Shown: one piece after another, positions 45,233 through 54,134 of the stretch
Layout: every line of letters starts with the position of its first letter
Numbering within the stretch: the stretch's first letter is position 1
Notes under the pieces: model-generated
Seen by the model: only the letters and a program-made list of their open reading frames with translations
Told to the model about the DNA's origin: nothing
Databases searched by the model: none
Translations under genes and position numbers: made by a program
From: Mycobacterium sp. ACS1612
GTDB taxonomy: Bacteria; Actinomycetota; Actinomycetes; Mycobacteriales; Mycobacteriaceae
Length of the DNA: 64,000 bases
Reading direction: 5' to 3'
Assembly: GCF_001667505.1 (NCBI RefSeq)
Contig: NZ_LZHZ01000051.1
Coordinates: forward strand, 1-64,000

Positions 45233-45844
45233 GTGACTGAGATGCGTAATGCCGCGCCGGGGCTCAACCTCGTCGACTCGGTGTACGAGCGGTTGCTGTC
45301 CGAGCGCATCATCTTCCTCGGCTCCCAGGTCGACGACGACATCGCGAACCGGTTGTGCGCGCAGATTCTGCTGCTGTCAGCCGAGGACCCGACCAAAGAC
45401 ATCCACCTCTACATCAACTCGCCCGGCGGCTCGATCAGCGCCGGCATGGCGATCTACGACACCATGGTGCTGGCGCCCTGTGACGTGGCGACCTACGCGA
45501 TGGGCATGGCCGCGTCGATGGGTGAGTTCCTGCTCGCGGCGGGCACCAAGGGTAAGCGCTACGCACTGCCGCACGCCCGGATCCTGATGCATCAGCCGCT
45601 CGGCGGTATCACCGGCGGCGCTGCCGACATCGCGATTCAGGCCGAGCAATTCGCGGTCATCAAGAAGGAGATGTTCCGGCTCAACGCCGAGTTCACCGGT
45701 CAGCCGATCGAACGCATCGAGGCCGACTCCGACCGCGATCGCTGGTTCACCGCGCAGGAAGCCCTCGAATACGGCTTCGTCGACCACATCATCACGAGCG
45801 CCTCAGTTAACGGCTCAGGACCAGGAGCAGGACTAGACAAATGA
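45233..45844 (+). CDS. clpP1: ATP-dependent Clp protease proteolytic subunit 1
   Basis: 203 residues from GTG 45233. It forms the ClpP1P2 tetradecamer with ClpP2, the essential protein-degrading core fed by ClpX or ClpC1. The catalytic Ser95 sits in MGMAASMGEF and His120 in ILMHQPLGG; the Asp is in the C-terminal IEADSDRDRW region. A GTG at 45197 would add 12 residues that do not match M. tuberculosis ClpP1. The stop overlaps the clpP2 start (ATGA). Confidence 0.95.
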   Translation: MTEMRNAAPGLNLVDSVYERLLSERIIFLGSQVDDDIANRLCAQILLLSAEDPTKDIHLYINSPGGSISAGMAIYDTMVLAPCDVATYAMGMAASMGEFLLAAGTKGKRYALPHARILMHQPLGGITGGAADIAIQAEQFAVIKKEMFRLNAEFTGQPIERIEADSDRDRWFTAQEALEYGFVDHIITSASVNGSGPGAGLDK

Positions 45845-46488
45845 CCGATCACACTGATCCCCGACTGCAGCCGCAGGCCCGCTACATCCTGCCGTCGTTC
45901 ATCGAGCACTCCAGCTTCGGCGTCAAGGAGTCCAACCCGTACAACAAACTGTTCGAGGAACGCATTATCTTCCTCGGCGTGCAGGTCGACGACGCGTCGG
46001 CGAACGACATCATGGCGCAGCTGCTGGTGCTGGAGTCGCTGGATCCCGACCGCGACATCACCATGTACATCAACTCGCCGGGTGGCTCGTTCACCTCGCT
46101 GATGGCGATCTACGACACCATGCAGTACGTCCGCGCCGACATTCAGACCGTGTGCCTCGGTCAGGCGGCATCGGCCGCTGCGGTGCTGCTTGCGGCGGGC
46201 ACGCCGGGCAAGCGCCTCGCCCTGCCGAACGCCCGCGTACTGATCCACCAGCCCGCGCTGTCCGGTGTGATCCAGGGCCAGTTCTCCGATCTGGAGATCC
46301 AGGCCAAGGAGATCGAGCGGATGCGCACCCTGATGGAGACCACTCTGGCCCGTCACACCGGCAAGGACCCGGAGACCATCCGCAAGGACACCGATCGCGA
46401 CAAGATCCTGACGGCCGAAGAGGCCAAGGAGTACGGCGTGATCGACACGGTCCTGGAATACCGCAAGCTGTCGGCCCAGACGGCCTAG
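45841..46488 (+). CDS. clpP2: ATP-dependent Clp protease proteolytic subunit 2
   Basis: 215 residues (Rv2460c has 214). It is the partner ring of ClpP1. The active-site Ser111 is in LGQAASAAAVL and His136 is in LIHQPALSG; the acidic residue lies in the RKDTDRDKIL region. Coupled to clpP1 by a four-base overlap, giving equal synthesis of the two rings. A long hairpin begins 12 bases after the stop. Confidence 0.96.
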   Translation: MTDHTDPRLQPQARYILPSFIEHSSFGVKESNPYNKLFEERIIFLGVQVDDASANDIMAQLLVLESLDPDRDITMYINSPGGSFTSLMAIYDTMQYVRADIQTVCLGQAASAAAVLLAAGTPGKRLALPNARVLIHQPALSGVIQGQFSDLEIQAKEIERMRTLMETTLARHTGKDPETIRKDTDRDKILTAEEAKEYGVIDTVLEYRKLSAQTA

Positions 46489-46499
46489 CTTTCGTTCGC

Positions 46500-46555
46500 C
46501 GAGACTACGGTTTCTGACGGAAATCAGCCGATTTTCGTCATAAACCGTAGTCTCG
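46500..46555. terminator. Long bidirectional hairpin after clpP2, overlapping the mmuM 3' end
   Basis: The outer arms CGAGACTACGGTTT (46500-46513) and AAACCGTAGTCTCG (46542-46555) are perfect complements. After one mismatch the inner arms TGACGGAAATC and GATTTTCGTCA pair with a single G-T wobble around an AGCC loop. This gives about 25 paired positions. It sits between the convergent clpP2 and mmuM genes, so a terminator for both strands is likely. Its right arm encodes the last residues of MmuM. Confidence 0.75.
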
Positions 46556-47425
46556 CGACGCCAGGGCGGCGATGTCGTCCGGTCGCACCCGGCAACACCC
46601 GCCGATGATCCGCGCGCCCGCGGCCGCCCACGACGGCGCGAGATCCGCCGACCAACGCCCTCGACCGGTCCAGGTGCGACGCTCGCCGTCCCAGGACTCG
46701 CCGCTGTTGGGGTAGACGACGACGGGCTTACCGGTCACCTCGCGGGCGATCTCGACGGCGCCGAGCACGTCGTCGGGTGCGCAGCAATTCACGCCTACCG
46801 CAACGATTTCCGCGACGTCGGCGGCGACGGCGAACGCGTCGGCGAGTGGTTGCCCGGCGCGCGTCGTCTTCCCCGCGATCGTGTACGACAGCCACGCGGG
46901 CACGCCCATGTCCTCGACCAGGTCGACCAACGCCTCGGCCTCGTCGACATCGGGCACCGTCTCCACCGCCAGCACGTCGGGGTCGGCGGCCACCAGCACC
47001 TCCAGTCTGGGCCGGTGCCAGTCCCGAAGCGCGGCGACTGACAGCCCGTAGCGGCCGACGTACTCCTCGCCGTTGGCCAGCGCGGCGCCGTACGGTCCGA
47101 CGGACGCGGCCACCCACCCGCGGCCCACCTCGTCGCGAGCCTGCCGAGCCAACTCGACGCTGCGCCGCATCAACCCGGCGGCGTCAGTCCGCGCGATTCC
47201 GCGTTCAGCGAACCCGTCGAAGGACGCCTGATAGCTCGCCGTGGTCGCGATCGCGGCGCCCGCGCGGAAGAACGCGCTGTGCACGGCCACAATCTCGGCG
47301 GGCGCGTCGACCAGCAGGCGGGCCGACCACAGGTCGTCGGAGAGGTCGTGGCCGCGGGCCTCCAGTTCGGTCGCCAGGCCGCCGTCGGCGATCAGCACGG
47401 TATCGTGGGGCGCAGCGAACACCAC
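46538..47425 (-). CDS. mmuM: Homocysteine S-methyltransferase
   Basis: 295 residues (Rv2458 has about 302). It transfers a methyl group from S-methylmethionine or SAM to homocysteine, giving methionine. The zinc-binding Cys residues are visible: VNCCAPDD near 210 and GGCCRVRPDD near 275. The start is a GTG-GTG pair (VVFAAPHDTVLIADGG). The final codons (SRDYGL) and the stop lie in the arm of a long hairpin shared with the clpP2 terminator. It diverges from clpX. Confidence 0.9.
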   Translation of the reverse strand: MVFAAPHDTVLIADGGLATELEARGHDLSDDLWSARLLVDAPAEIVAVHSAFFRAGAAIATTASYQASFDGFAERGIARTDAAGLMRRSVELARQARDEVGRGWVAASVGPYGAALANGEEYVGRYGLSVAALRDWHRPRLEVLVAADPDVLAVETVPDVDEAEALVDLVEDMGVPAWLSYTIAGKTTRAGQPLADAFAVAADVAEIVAVGVNCCAPDDVLGAVEIAREVTGKPVVVYPNSGESWDGERRTWTGRGRWSADLAPSWAAAGARIIGGCCRVRPDDIAALASRDYGL

Positions 47426-47687
47426 ATCGCAACTCTACGGCCACGCACGGGGGCGGCCTCTCGGTCTCATAACGGCGGCGACACGCCAGGGACACGGCGG
47501 CGGGTTCCGGGGGGCTACAGGGTGTACCAAGCGATATGTTCTGCGAACACAGATAAATACCACCGACGCGATTCGGCTTTATCGGTCGCACCGCGCCGGA
47601 ACATACGGGTAGCGTCGGGACCAACACCTGACGGGTGACTTGTAGACAGCTTTTTACCGACCGCGAGGAAAGTAGGACCCCACCACC

Positions 47688-48968
47688 ATGGCGCGCATTG
47701 GAGACGGCGGTGACCTGCTGAAGTGCTCGTTCTGCGGCAAGAGCCAAAAGCAGGTGAAAAAGCTCATTGCGGGCCCGGGCGTCTATATCTGCGATGAATG
47801 CATAGACCTGTGCAACGAGATCATCGAAGAGGAACTGGCAGACGCCGACGACGTCAAGCTCGACGAGCTGCCCAAACCGGCGGAGATCCGGGAATTCCTC
47901 GAGGGCTATGTCATCGGCCAGGACACCGCCAAGCGGACGTTGGCCGTGGCCGTCTACAACCACTACAAGCGGGTCCAGGCGCAGGAGAAGATGCGCGACT
48001 CGCGCGCTGAGCCCGTCGAGCTTGCCAAGTCCAACATCCTGATGCTCGGGCCGACCGGCTGCGGCAAGACGTATTTGGCGCAGACGCTGGCCAAGATGCT
48101 CAACGTCCCGTTCGCCATCGCCGACGCCACCGCGCTGACCGAGGCCGGCTATGTCGGTGAGGACGTCGAGAACATTCTGCTCAAGCTGATTCAGGCCGCC
48201 GACTACGACGTCAAGCGCGCCGAGACCGGCATCATCTACATCGACGAGGTCGACAAGATCGCCCGCAAGAGCGAGAACCCGTCGATCACCCGCGACGTCT
48301 CCGGTGAGGGCGTGCAGCAGGCGCTGCTGAAGATCCTGGAGGGCACGCAGGCGTCGGTGCCTCCGCAGGGCGGGCGCAAGCATCCGCATCAGGAGTTCAT
48401 CCAGATCGACACCACCAACGTGCTGTTCATCGTCGCGGGCGCGTTCGCCGGGCTGGAGAAGATCGTCTCCGACCGCGTCGGCAAGCGGGGCCTGGGCTTC
48501 GGCGCCGAGGTGCACTCCAAGGCCGAGATCGACACCCAGGACCACTTCGCCGAAGTGATGCCCGAGGACTTGATCAAGTTCGGGCTGATCCCCGAGTTCA
48601 TCGGCCGTCTGCCCGTCGTCGCGTCGGTGACCAACCTCGACAAGGAGTCGTTGGTCAAGATCCTGTCCAAGCCGAAGAACGCGTTGGTCAAGCAGTATGT
48701 TCGGCTGTTCGAGATGGACGGCGTCGAGTTGGAGTTCACCGACGACGCGCTGGACGCGATCGCCGATCAGGCCATCCACCGCGGCACTGGCGCCCGCGGC
48801 CTGCGCGCGATCATGGAAGAGGTTCTGCTGCCGGTGATGTACGACATCCCGAGCCGCGACGACGTCGCCAAGGTGGTCGTCACCAAGGAGACCGTGCAGG
48901 ACAACGTGCTTCCGACGATCGTGCCGCGTAAGCCGTCGCGCAGTGAGCGCCGGGATAAGTCCGCGTAG
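47688..48968 (+). CDS. clpX: ATP-dependent Clp protease ATP-binding subunit ClpX
   Basis: 426 residues, the same length as Rv2457c. This AAA+ unfoldase feeds ClpP1P2. The N-terminal zinc domain has CSFCGKS and CDECIDLC. Walker A is GPTGCGKT, Walker B is IIYIDEVDK, and the IGF-type loop occurs as the family's VIGQDTAKR start of the ATPase plus the C-terminal small domain. ATG 47688 follows AGGAAAG. The 262-bp upstream gap must hold its promoter and that of mmuM. Confidence 0.97.
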   Translation: MARIGDGGDLLKCSFCGKSQKQVKKLIAGPGVYICDECIDLCNEIIEEELADADDVKLDELPKPAEIREFLEGYVIGQDTAKRTLAVAVYNHYKRVQAQEKMRDSRAEPVELAKSNILMLGPTGCGKTYLAQTLAKMLNVPFAIADATALTEAGYVGEDVENILLKLIQAADYDVKRAETGIIYIDEVDKIARKSENPSITRDVSGEGVQQALLKILEGTQASVPPQGGRKHPHQEFIQIDTTNVLFIVAGAFAGLEKIVSDRVGKRGLGFGAEVHSKAEIDTQDHFAEVMPEDLIKFGLIPEFIGRLPVVASVTNLDKESLVKILSKPKNALVKQYVRLFEMDGVELEFTDDALDAIADQAIHRGTGARGLRAIMEEVLLPVMYDIPSRDDVAKVVVTKETVQDNVLPTIVPRKPSRSERRDKSA

Positions 48969-48980
48969 TCTGCGCCCTGC

Positions 48981-49118
48981 TTAGTCTGTTCCCGAACCGC
49001 GGTCCGCTTGGACCAGCTTCGGTTCGTCGGCGTCCGGTTTGACTAGCCCGCATAGCGACGCTGCCAGGCCCCACATCAAGAAGACCGCTACCGCGACGAA
49101 TTGCAGTTCGGTGAACAT
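48981..49118 (-). CDS. Small single-helix membrane peptide
   Basis: 45 residues starting MFTELQFVAVAVFLMWGLAA. One hydrophobic helix (about 6-27, VAVAVFLMWGLAASLCGLV) is followed by a polar tail (KPDADEPKLVQADRGSGTD). ATG 49118 has GGAGAAGG eight bases upstream. It converges on clpX with 12 bp between stops. No family is recognised. The ribosome site and the clean membrane-plus-tail layout support a gene. Confidence 0.5.
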   Translation of the reverse strand: MFTELQFVAVAVFLMWGLAASLCGLVKPDADEPKLVQADRGSGTD

Positions 49119-49242
49119 GACTCGAGCCTTCTCCGTCCGTTGGCGATCCACACGAGTAGCCGACTACGCGACTTTCTGTTTCCACGACGGCCGTCGGTAG
49201 CGAGAAGTTCAATCGGCGGCCTGCCGAATGGATCGGCGCAAC

Positions 49243-50544
49243 TCATCGCCGCACCGCCGCCCTGTGTTCGCCGATCACCTCGTCGACGAGTGCGGCGATC
49301 TCGGCGACCCCGCAGCGCCTGGCGAACGCCGCCTCGAGTCTGCGCGCCGCGTTGAGGTAGCGGCCGTCGTTGAGCACGTCGCGCACCGCGGCGCGCACCG
49401 CACCCGGCGTCGGCGTCCCGGTGCGCAGGTTGATGCCCGCGCCGCTCCATGCCACGCGTGCGGCGACCTCAGGCTTGTCCTCGGTGTTGCCTGCGACGAC
49501 GAGCGGAACACCCATCGACAGTGCGCGCTGCACCGCGCCGTAACCGCCGTTGGTGACCATGACGTCGACCTTCGACAGCAGCAGATCATGCGGAATGTAT
49601 TCGGCGACATAGGCATTCGCCGGCCGCGTCAGTTGCGCCGGGTCGCGACCGCCGGTGGTGGCCACCACGATGACGTCCTCACCCTGGAGCGCTTGCAGCG
49701 TCGGCGTCAGCAGCCTGCCCAGATCGGCGTTGTCGATGGTGCCCTGCGTGACATGCACGACCGGCCGGTCGCCGTCGAGTTCGGCCCACCACGGCGGCAG
49801 CCGAAAGCCCCGCGACGGCCCCGGATGCACCGCACCGACGTAGCGCACGTGGCCGGGCAGGTCGCTGCGCGGATAGTCGAATTCAGGGACCGTCGGCGCG
49901 ATGCAGCGGTCGGCGAGCAACCCGGCATCGAGCAGGAACATCGGCAGCCGCCGGCTGTTCACTTGGTCGAGCAGATAGTTGGCGGCGTTGTGCGACTGGC
50001 GCAGCAGCACCTTCTGCGACAGCAGGTGCAGCGCGCGGTTGCGTAACCGGCCCAACAGGCTCGTTGACGGCGGCAGACCCATCCCGGCCGGCGCGGTGTC
50101 GCGGCTGCTGATCATCAGCGGGGTGGTGCTGTAGGCCAGCACCGGTGGCCTGGCCGCGCGATCACCGAGCAGGAACGGCAGTATCCCGAAGAAGCCGGCA
50201 TCGGCGATGATCGCGTCGAACCGGGTCTGCGACATCAACGCCGACAGCGCCCTCGTCTGGTGCGGCATCGGTTGCACGAACAACCGGACGATGTCGAAGT
50301 TGACGCGCTTGATGCCGGAGGTTTCGGCGCGGCCCGGCAGGTCGATGTCGAGCCGGGTCAGGTCGAAGTCGGCCTCGGGCGGGATGGCCTCCGGCGTCGC
50401 GCCGACGGCGCGGATCTTTGCGGCGTGGGCGGCGGAACTGAGCACGGTGACGCGGTCGCCGCGGTCCACCAAACCCTGCGCGACGTTCAGCAGGGGAGCG
50501 ACGTGACCGACCGGCGACAGCGAGGCAATCAGGATTTCGGGCAT
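49243..50544 (-). CDS. GT1-family glycosyltransferase (MGT/UGT type)
   Basis: 433 residues from ATG 50544 (MPEILIASLSPVGHVAPLL). Two Rossmann halves make a GT-B fold. The donor-binding C-terminal motif is present: NGGYGAVQRALSMGVPLVVAG, with EDKPEVAARV after it. Relatives in mycobacteria attach rhamnose or other sugars to glycopeptidolipids, phenolic glycolipids or carotenoids; the acceptor here is unknown. A TTG six codons upstream is an alternative. No lipid-synthesis partner gene is adjacent. Confidence 0.83.
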   Translation of the reverse strand: MPEILIASLSPVGHVAPLLNVAQGLVDRGDRVTVLSSAAHAAKIRAVGATPEAIPPEADFDLTRLDIDLPGRAETSGIKRVNFDIVRLFVQPMPHQTRALSALMSQTRFDAIIADAGFFGILPFLLGDRAARPPVLAYSTTPLMISSRDTAPAGMGLPPSTSLLGRLRNRALHLLSQKVLLRQSHNAANYLLDQVNSRRLPMFLLDAGLLADRCIAPTVPEFDYPRSDLPGHVRYVGAVHPGPSRGFRLPPWWAELDGDRPVVHVTQGTIDNADLGRLLTPTLQALQGEDVIVVATTGGRDPAQLTRPANAYVAEYIPHDLLLSKVDVMVTNGGYGAVQRALSMGVPLVVAGNTEDKPEVAARVAWSGAGINLRTGTPTPGAVRAAVRDVLNDGRYLNAARRLEAAFARRCGVAEIAALVDEVIGEHRAAVRR

Positions 50545-50713
50545 GTGCTCGATGCTCGCCAACAGCGGGCACCCGGGCTTGGAGGTTGTGTGGAGATCCG
50601 GTGGAGATCGCAGGCAGACTTACCCGGCGGGTAGGAAACCCTCTCCATCGAGGAGCGGAATCTGGCGTCGCGACGATTACGGAGTCACTAGCTGATCCCT
50701 GACCATTTTCGTC

Positions 50714-51010
50714 ATGGTCACCGCAGGCTTGGGCACCGAACGGATCGTCGTCGTACGCGACGGCGTCCGGCTCGCAGTGCGCGACCATGGCCCGCGACAC
50801 CCCGAGGCCACCGTGGTGCTGCTGCACGGCCTGTGCCTGGACAAGGGCTCATGGGCAGACCAGATCCGACAACTGACCCGGCAGTGGGGCGACCGCATCC
50901 GCATCATCAGCTATGACCACCGCTGCCACGGCAGGTCGGATTCTGCGTCGAAGCCAGGACAGCGTGAATCTCGTCGAGCATTTCCCAGCCCAGTTCGAAA
51001 CCTACGTTGA
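50714..51010 (+). pseudogene. N-terminal fragment of an alpha/beta hydrolase
   Basis: The first 75 or so residues match the start of an alpha/beta hydrolase: VVLLHGLCLDKGSW (oxyanion strand) and ISYDHRCHGRSDSA (strand 4 and turn). After that the frame gives an unrelated stretch and stops at 51010. The nucleophile elbow, Asp and His are all missing. A different frame (about 50950-51040) reads more protein-like (VNLVEHFPAQFETY), which suggests a frameshift and large deletion. It diverges from the glycosyltransferase gene. Confidence 0.68.
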
Positions 51011-51146
51011 GCGCCGCACTTTCACCTTTCTGCAGGAGTCCGGCGCCGGGTGCTGCTGTTGTTCGAGCCCGGCCTCGACTTCAGGCTTTTCCGGCTGCCG
51101 GACGCTCCGCTACGAAAAGGCCCACCGGCCAACGGCTTCGGTGCCG

Positions 51147-51992
51147 TCAACGCCCCGATTCCGAAGTGCCGCGCGTCACCCGATCGGGTCGGGCGTATAC
51201 GTTCATCGATTCGCCCCGCAGGAACGCCACCAGTGTCAGTCCCGACTGGCTCGCCAGATCAACCGCCAGCGAAGACGGCGCCGACACCGCGGCCAGCACA
51301 GGAATGCCTGCCATCACGGCCTTCTGGGTGAGTTCGAACGACGCCCGTCCGCTGACCAGTAACACTGTCCCGGTCAGCGGGATGCGGCGGGCTTCCAGCG
51401 CCCAGCCGATCACCTTGTCGACGGCGTTGTGCCTGCCGATGTCTTCACGCACGGCGAGCATGGTGCCGTCGGTGTCGAACAGCGCCGCACCGTGCAACCC
51501 GCCGGTGCTGGCGAACACCTTCTGCTCGGCGCGCAGCTTGTCGGGCATCGCGGCCAGCGTGTCCATGGCAACCGTCGACGGATCGTCACCGGGGCAATGA
51601 CGGCTGCTCAGCCGCACGGCGTCCAACGATGCTTTGCCGCACACGCCACACGACGAGGCGGTGTAGAAGTTGCGGGTCACATCCACATCGGGCATCCGGA
51701 CGCCCGGCGCCAGCGTCACGTCCAACACGTTGTAGGTGTTCACACCGTCGTCGGTGGCGCCCCGGCAATACCGCACGGCCAGCACGTCGTCACGTTGGGC
51801 GATCACACCTTCGGTGAGGAGAAAGCCTTGGGCTAGTTCGATATCCGAACCCGGTGTGCGCATGGTGACGGTGACCGCGGTGCCGTTGACTCTGATCTCC
51901 AGCGGTTCCTCGACCACCAGCGTGTCCGGCCGTGCGACAGCGTCGTCGGCGGTGACGTGCTGGACGCGCCTGCGCGCGGTCACTCTGCCCAT
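51147..51992 (-). CDS. fdhD: Formate dehydrogenase accessory sulfurtransferase
   Basis: 281 residues (M. tuberculosis FdhD has about 276). It passes sulfur from a cysteine desulfurase to the molybdenum bis-MGD cofactor of formate dehydrogenase. The active loop SSCGVCG holds Cys115 and Cys118. Downstream VREDIGRHNAVDKVIG is the conserved cofactor-binding segment. No formate dehydrogenase gene is in the window. It starts nine bases after the stop of the Gfo/Idh gene, so some transcription from the inositol operon may reach it. Confidence 0.92.
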   Translation of the reverse strand: MGRVTARRRVQHVTADDAVARPDTLVVEEPLEIRVNGTAVTVTMRTPGSDIELAQGFLLTEGVIAQRDDVLAVRYCRGATDDGVNTYNVLDVTLAPGVRMPDVDVTRNFYTASSCGVCGKASLDAVRLSSRHCPGDDPSTVAMDTLAAMPDKLRAEQKVFASTGGLHGAALFDTDGTMLAVREDIGRHNAVDKVIGWALEARRIPLTGTVLLVSGRASFELTQKAVMAGIPVLAAVSAPSSLAVDLASQSGLTLVAFLRGESMNVYARPDRVTRGTSESGR

Positions 51993-52001
51993 GCCCCCAG
52001 C

Positions 52002-53108
52002 CTAGGCCGAGTCGAAATCCACCCAGACGGCGTCGTTGGCGTTCGACGCCAGCGTGGCCTCGACGAAGCGGACGCCGATCAGCCCATCGATGCCGGTGGG
52101 GATCGACAAATCGCGGGCGGGTTTGCCGCGCAGCAGGTCGGCGAGGTCCGAATAAAAGTTTGCGAAGGCCTCGAGAAAGCCTTCCGGATGGCCGAGGCCG
52201 ATGCGGGTGAGGCGGGCCGCGTCGTCGGAGAGCGCGCTCATGCCGTGCGCCAGGATCGTTGCGCCGCCTCCGGCGTCGCGCACCGTCAGGTGTTGCGGAT
52301 CTTCGTGACGCCATTCCAGGCTCGCCTTGTCGCCGAACACCCGGATCCGCAGCCCGTGCTCATGACCGGTGGCGGCCATGGTCGCCCACACCGTCGCGGG
52401 TGCCCCGTTGGACAGGGTCAGGCGCACGGTAGCGTTGTCGAACACCGGCCGGCCCGGCACCAGTGTGCTGAGTTCGGCCGAGACCCGGATCGGTTCGAGA
52501 CCGGTGATGTAGCGCAGCAAATGAAATGCGTGGGTGCCGACGTCTGCGACGGCGGTCGCGACGCCGCCGCGTGCCGGGTCCATCCGCCACTGGTGGACGT
52601 CGGCCGCCGCCCAGCCCGACGCATGTTCCGCGGCGACGAACCGTATCCTGCCGAGGTCACCGTTGCGCACCATCCTGGCCGCGTGCCTCACCATCGGATA
52701 CGCCGAATAGATGTGCGGGACAGCAAGAATCACGTTGTTGGCGGCCGCGGTCGCGACGAGCTGCTCGGCGGTGGCCGAATCGTTGGTCAGCGGCTTCTCG
52801 CACACCACCGCGATGCCCGCCTCGAGGAACGCGGTGGAGATGTCGAAGTGGCTGTCGTTCGGGGTGACGACGGCCACGACGTCGAGGCGCCCGGCTTCCT
52901 GCTCGGCCATCTCGCGGTAGTCGCCGTAGACGCGTTCGACGCCAAGGGTTTGCGCGAACTGCGCCGACGCTGCTTCGTCTCTGCCGAAGATGCCAGCCGT
53001 CAGCACATATCGGTTGTCCAGCCACATCGCGTGGCGGTGCGCGGCGCCGATCATCGCGCCGGGACCGCCGCCGACCATTCCCGCGTTGAGTCGCATCACC
53101 CCGCCCAT
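52002..53108 (-). CDS. Gfo/Idh/MocA-family dehydrogenase
   Basis: 368 residues from ATG 53108 (ATG 53096 is an alternative). The NAD(P)-binding N-terminus is LNAGMVGGGPGAMIGAAHR, the sugar-binding CEKPLTND carries the catalytic Lys, and VADVGTHAFHLL has the Asp and His of the active site. It is the last gene of the inositol operon, 16 bp after iolG. A scyllo-inositol or other inositol-isomer dehydrogenase is likely by context. Confidence 0.82.
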   Translation of the reverse strand: MGGVMRLNAGMVGGGPGAMIGAAHRHAMWLDNRYVLTAGIFGRDEAASAQFAQTLGVERVYGDYREMAEQEAGRLDVVAVVTPNDSHFDISTAFLEAGIAVVCEKPLTNDSATAEQLVATAAANNVILAVPHIYSAYPMVRHAARMVRNGDLGRIRFVAAEHASGWAAADVHQWRMDPARGGVATAVADVGTHAFHLLRYITGLEPIRVSAELSTLVPGRPVFDNATVRLTLSNGAPATVWATMAATGHEHGLRIRVFGDKASLEWRHEDPQHLTVRDAGGGATILAHGMSALSDDAARLTRIGLGHPEGFLEAFANFYSDLADLLRGKPARDLSIPTGIDGLIGVRFVEATLASNANDAVWVDFDSA

Positions 53109-53124
53109 CTTGCGCAAACGACCG

Positions 53125-54126
53125 TCAAATGGCGGCGAGTTCCACATCCACGATCTCGCCCGTCTCCAATGACCGGACACCCGCCTCACACACCGCCGCG
53201 GCGGCGTATCCGTCCCACGCGGTCGGACCGTCGACGTTGACGCCGGACCGCACGGCGTCCACCCACCGCTGAACCTCGATGTCGTAGGCGGTCCCGAACC
53301 GCTCGCGGAAACCGGGCGCGATGCGACCGCCCCACCTACCCGGGCTCGACTTGCGCACCAGTCCGACGTCCAAACCGATTGTGGCGCTGCCGAGTTCGCC
53401 GACCACCTCGGTGCGCACCTCGTAGGCGACGCCCGTGGTGACGAACAGTTCGACGTCGACATGCCGACCGCTCGCCGTCCGGAAGATCGCGATCTGCGGA
53501 TCCTGAAGACCTTCCGGCGCCGCCGGATTCACCGCGGGCCGGATGATCTGCACAGAGGCCATCTCCTCGCCTAACAGGAAACGCGTCACATCGACCTCGT
53601 GCACCAACGAGTCCCTGACCACCATCGCCGAGTTGAAAGTCGGCGGCACGGCGGGATTGCGGTGCACGCAATGCATGACCAACGGTTGGCCCAGTTCTCC
53701 GCCGTCGATCAGCGCCTTGAGTTGCTGGTACTCCGGATCGAACCGGCGCATGAAACCCACCTGGATGAGCGGCTTTTCCAGCTCCGCCTCGCGGCGCACC
53801 ACCTCGATGGACGACGCCGAGTCCGTCGTCAGTGGCTTCTCGCACAGCACCGGCTTGCCGTGTTCGAGGCAGGCCAGCAGTTGCTTCTCGTGCGTCGGGC
53901 CCGGCGTCGCGAGCAGCACCGCATCGACGTCGTCTGCCGCGATCGCGTCGAACGGATCCGCCGCCACGCGAGATCCCGGCACGGCGGACGCCACCTCCGC
54001 CGCCTTTTCCGGCAGGTAGTCGTTGACGACCGAGACGACGGCACCGCTGATCCGACCGGTGATGCGGGCGACGTGGTCGGCACCCATCATGCCCACACCG
54101 AGCACGCCAATTCGCAGGTCTGTCAT
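53125..54126 (-). CDS. iolG: Inositol 2-dehydrogenase
   Basis: 333 residues. It oxidises myo-inositol to 2-keto-myo-inositol (scyllo-inosose) with NAD, the first step of inositol breakdown. The dinucleotide loop is GVLGVGMMG. The catalytic residues fall at Lys97 (CEKPLTT), Asp172 and His176 (DSLVHEVD), the same numbers as in the B. subtilis enzyme. ATG 54126 follows AGGAAACGCC. It lies 8 bp after iolE. Confidence 0.92.
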   Translation of the reverse strand: MTDLRIGVLGVGMMGADHVARITGRISGAVVSVVNDYLPEKAAEVASAVPGSRVAADPFDAIAADDVDAVLLATPGPTHEKQLLACLEHGKPVLCEKPLTTDSASSIEVVRREAELEKPLIQVGFMRRFDPEYQQLKALIDGGELGQPLVMHCVHRNPAVPPTFNSAMVVRDSLVHEVDVTRFLLGEEMASVQIIRPAVNPAAPEGLQDPQIAIFRTASGRHVDVELFVTTGVAYEVRTEVVGELGSATIGLDVGLVRKSSPGRWGGRIAPGFRERFGTAYDIEVQRWVDAVRSGVNVDGPTAWDGYAAAAVCEAGVRSLETGEIVDVELAAI

Positions 54127-54134
54127 GGCGTTTC

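Noticed and set aside
47426..47687. A GGAACA motif at about 47600 as a SigE/SigH promoter for clpX
   Set aside because: No matching GTT-type -10 is found at 16-20 bases.
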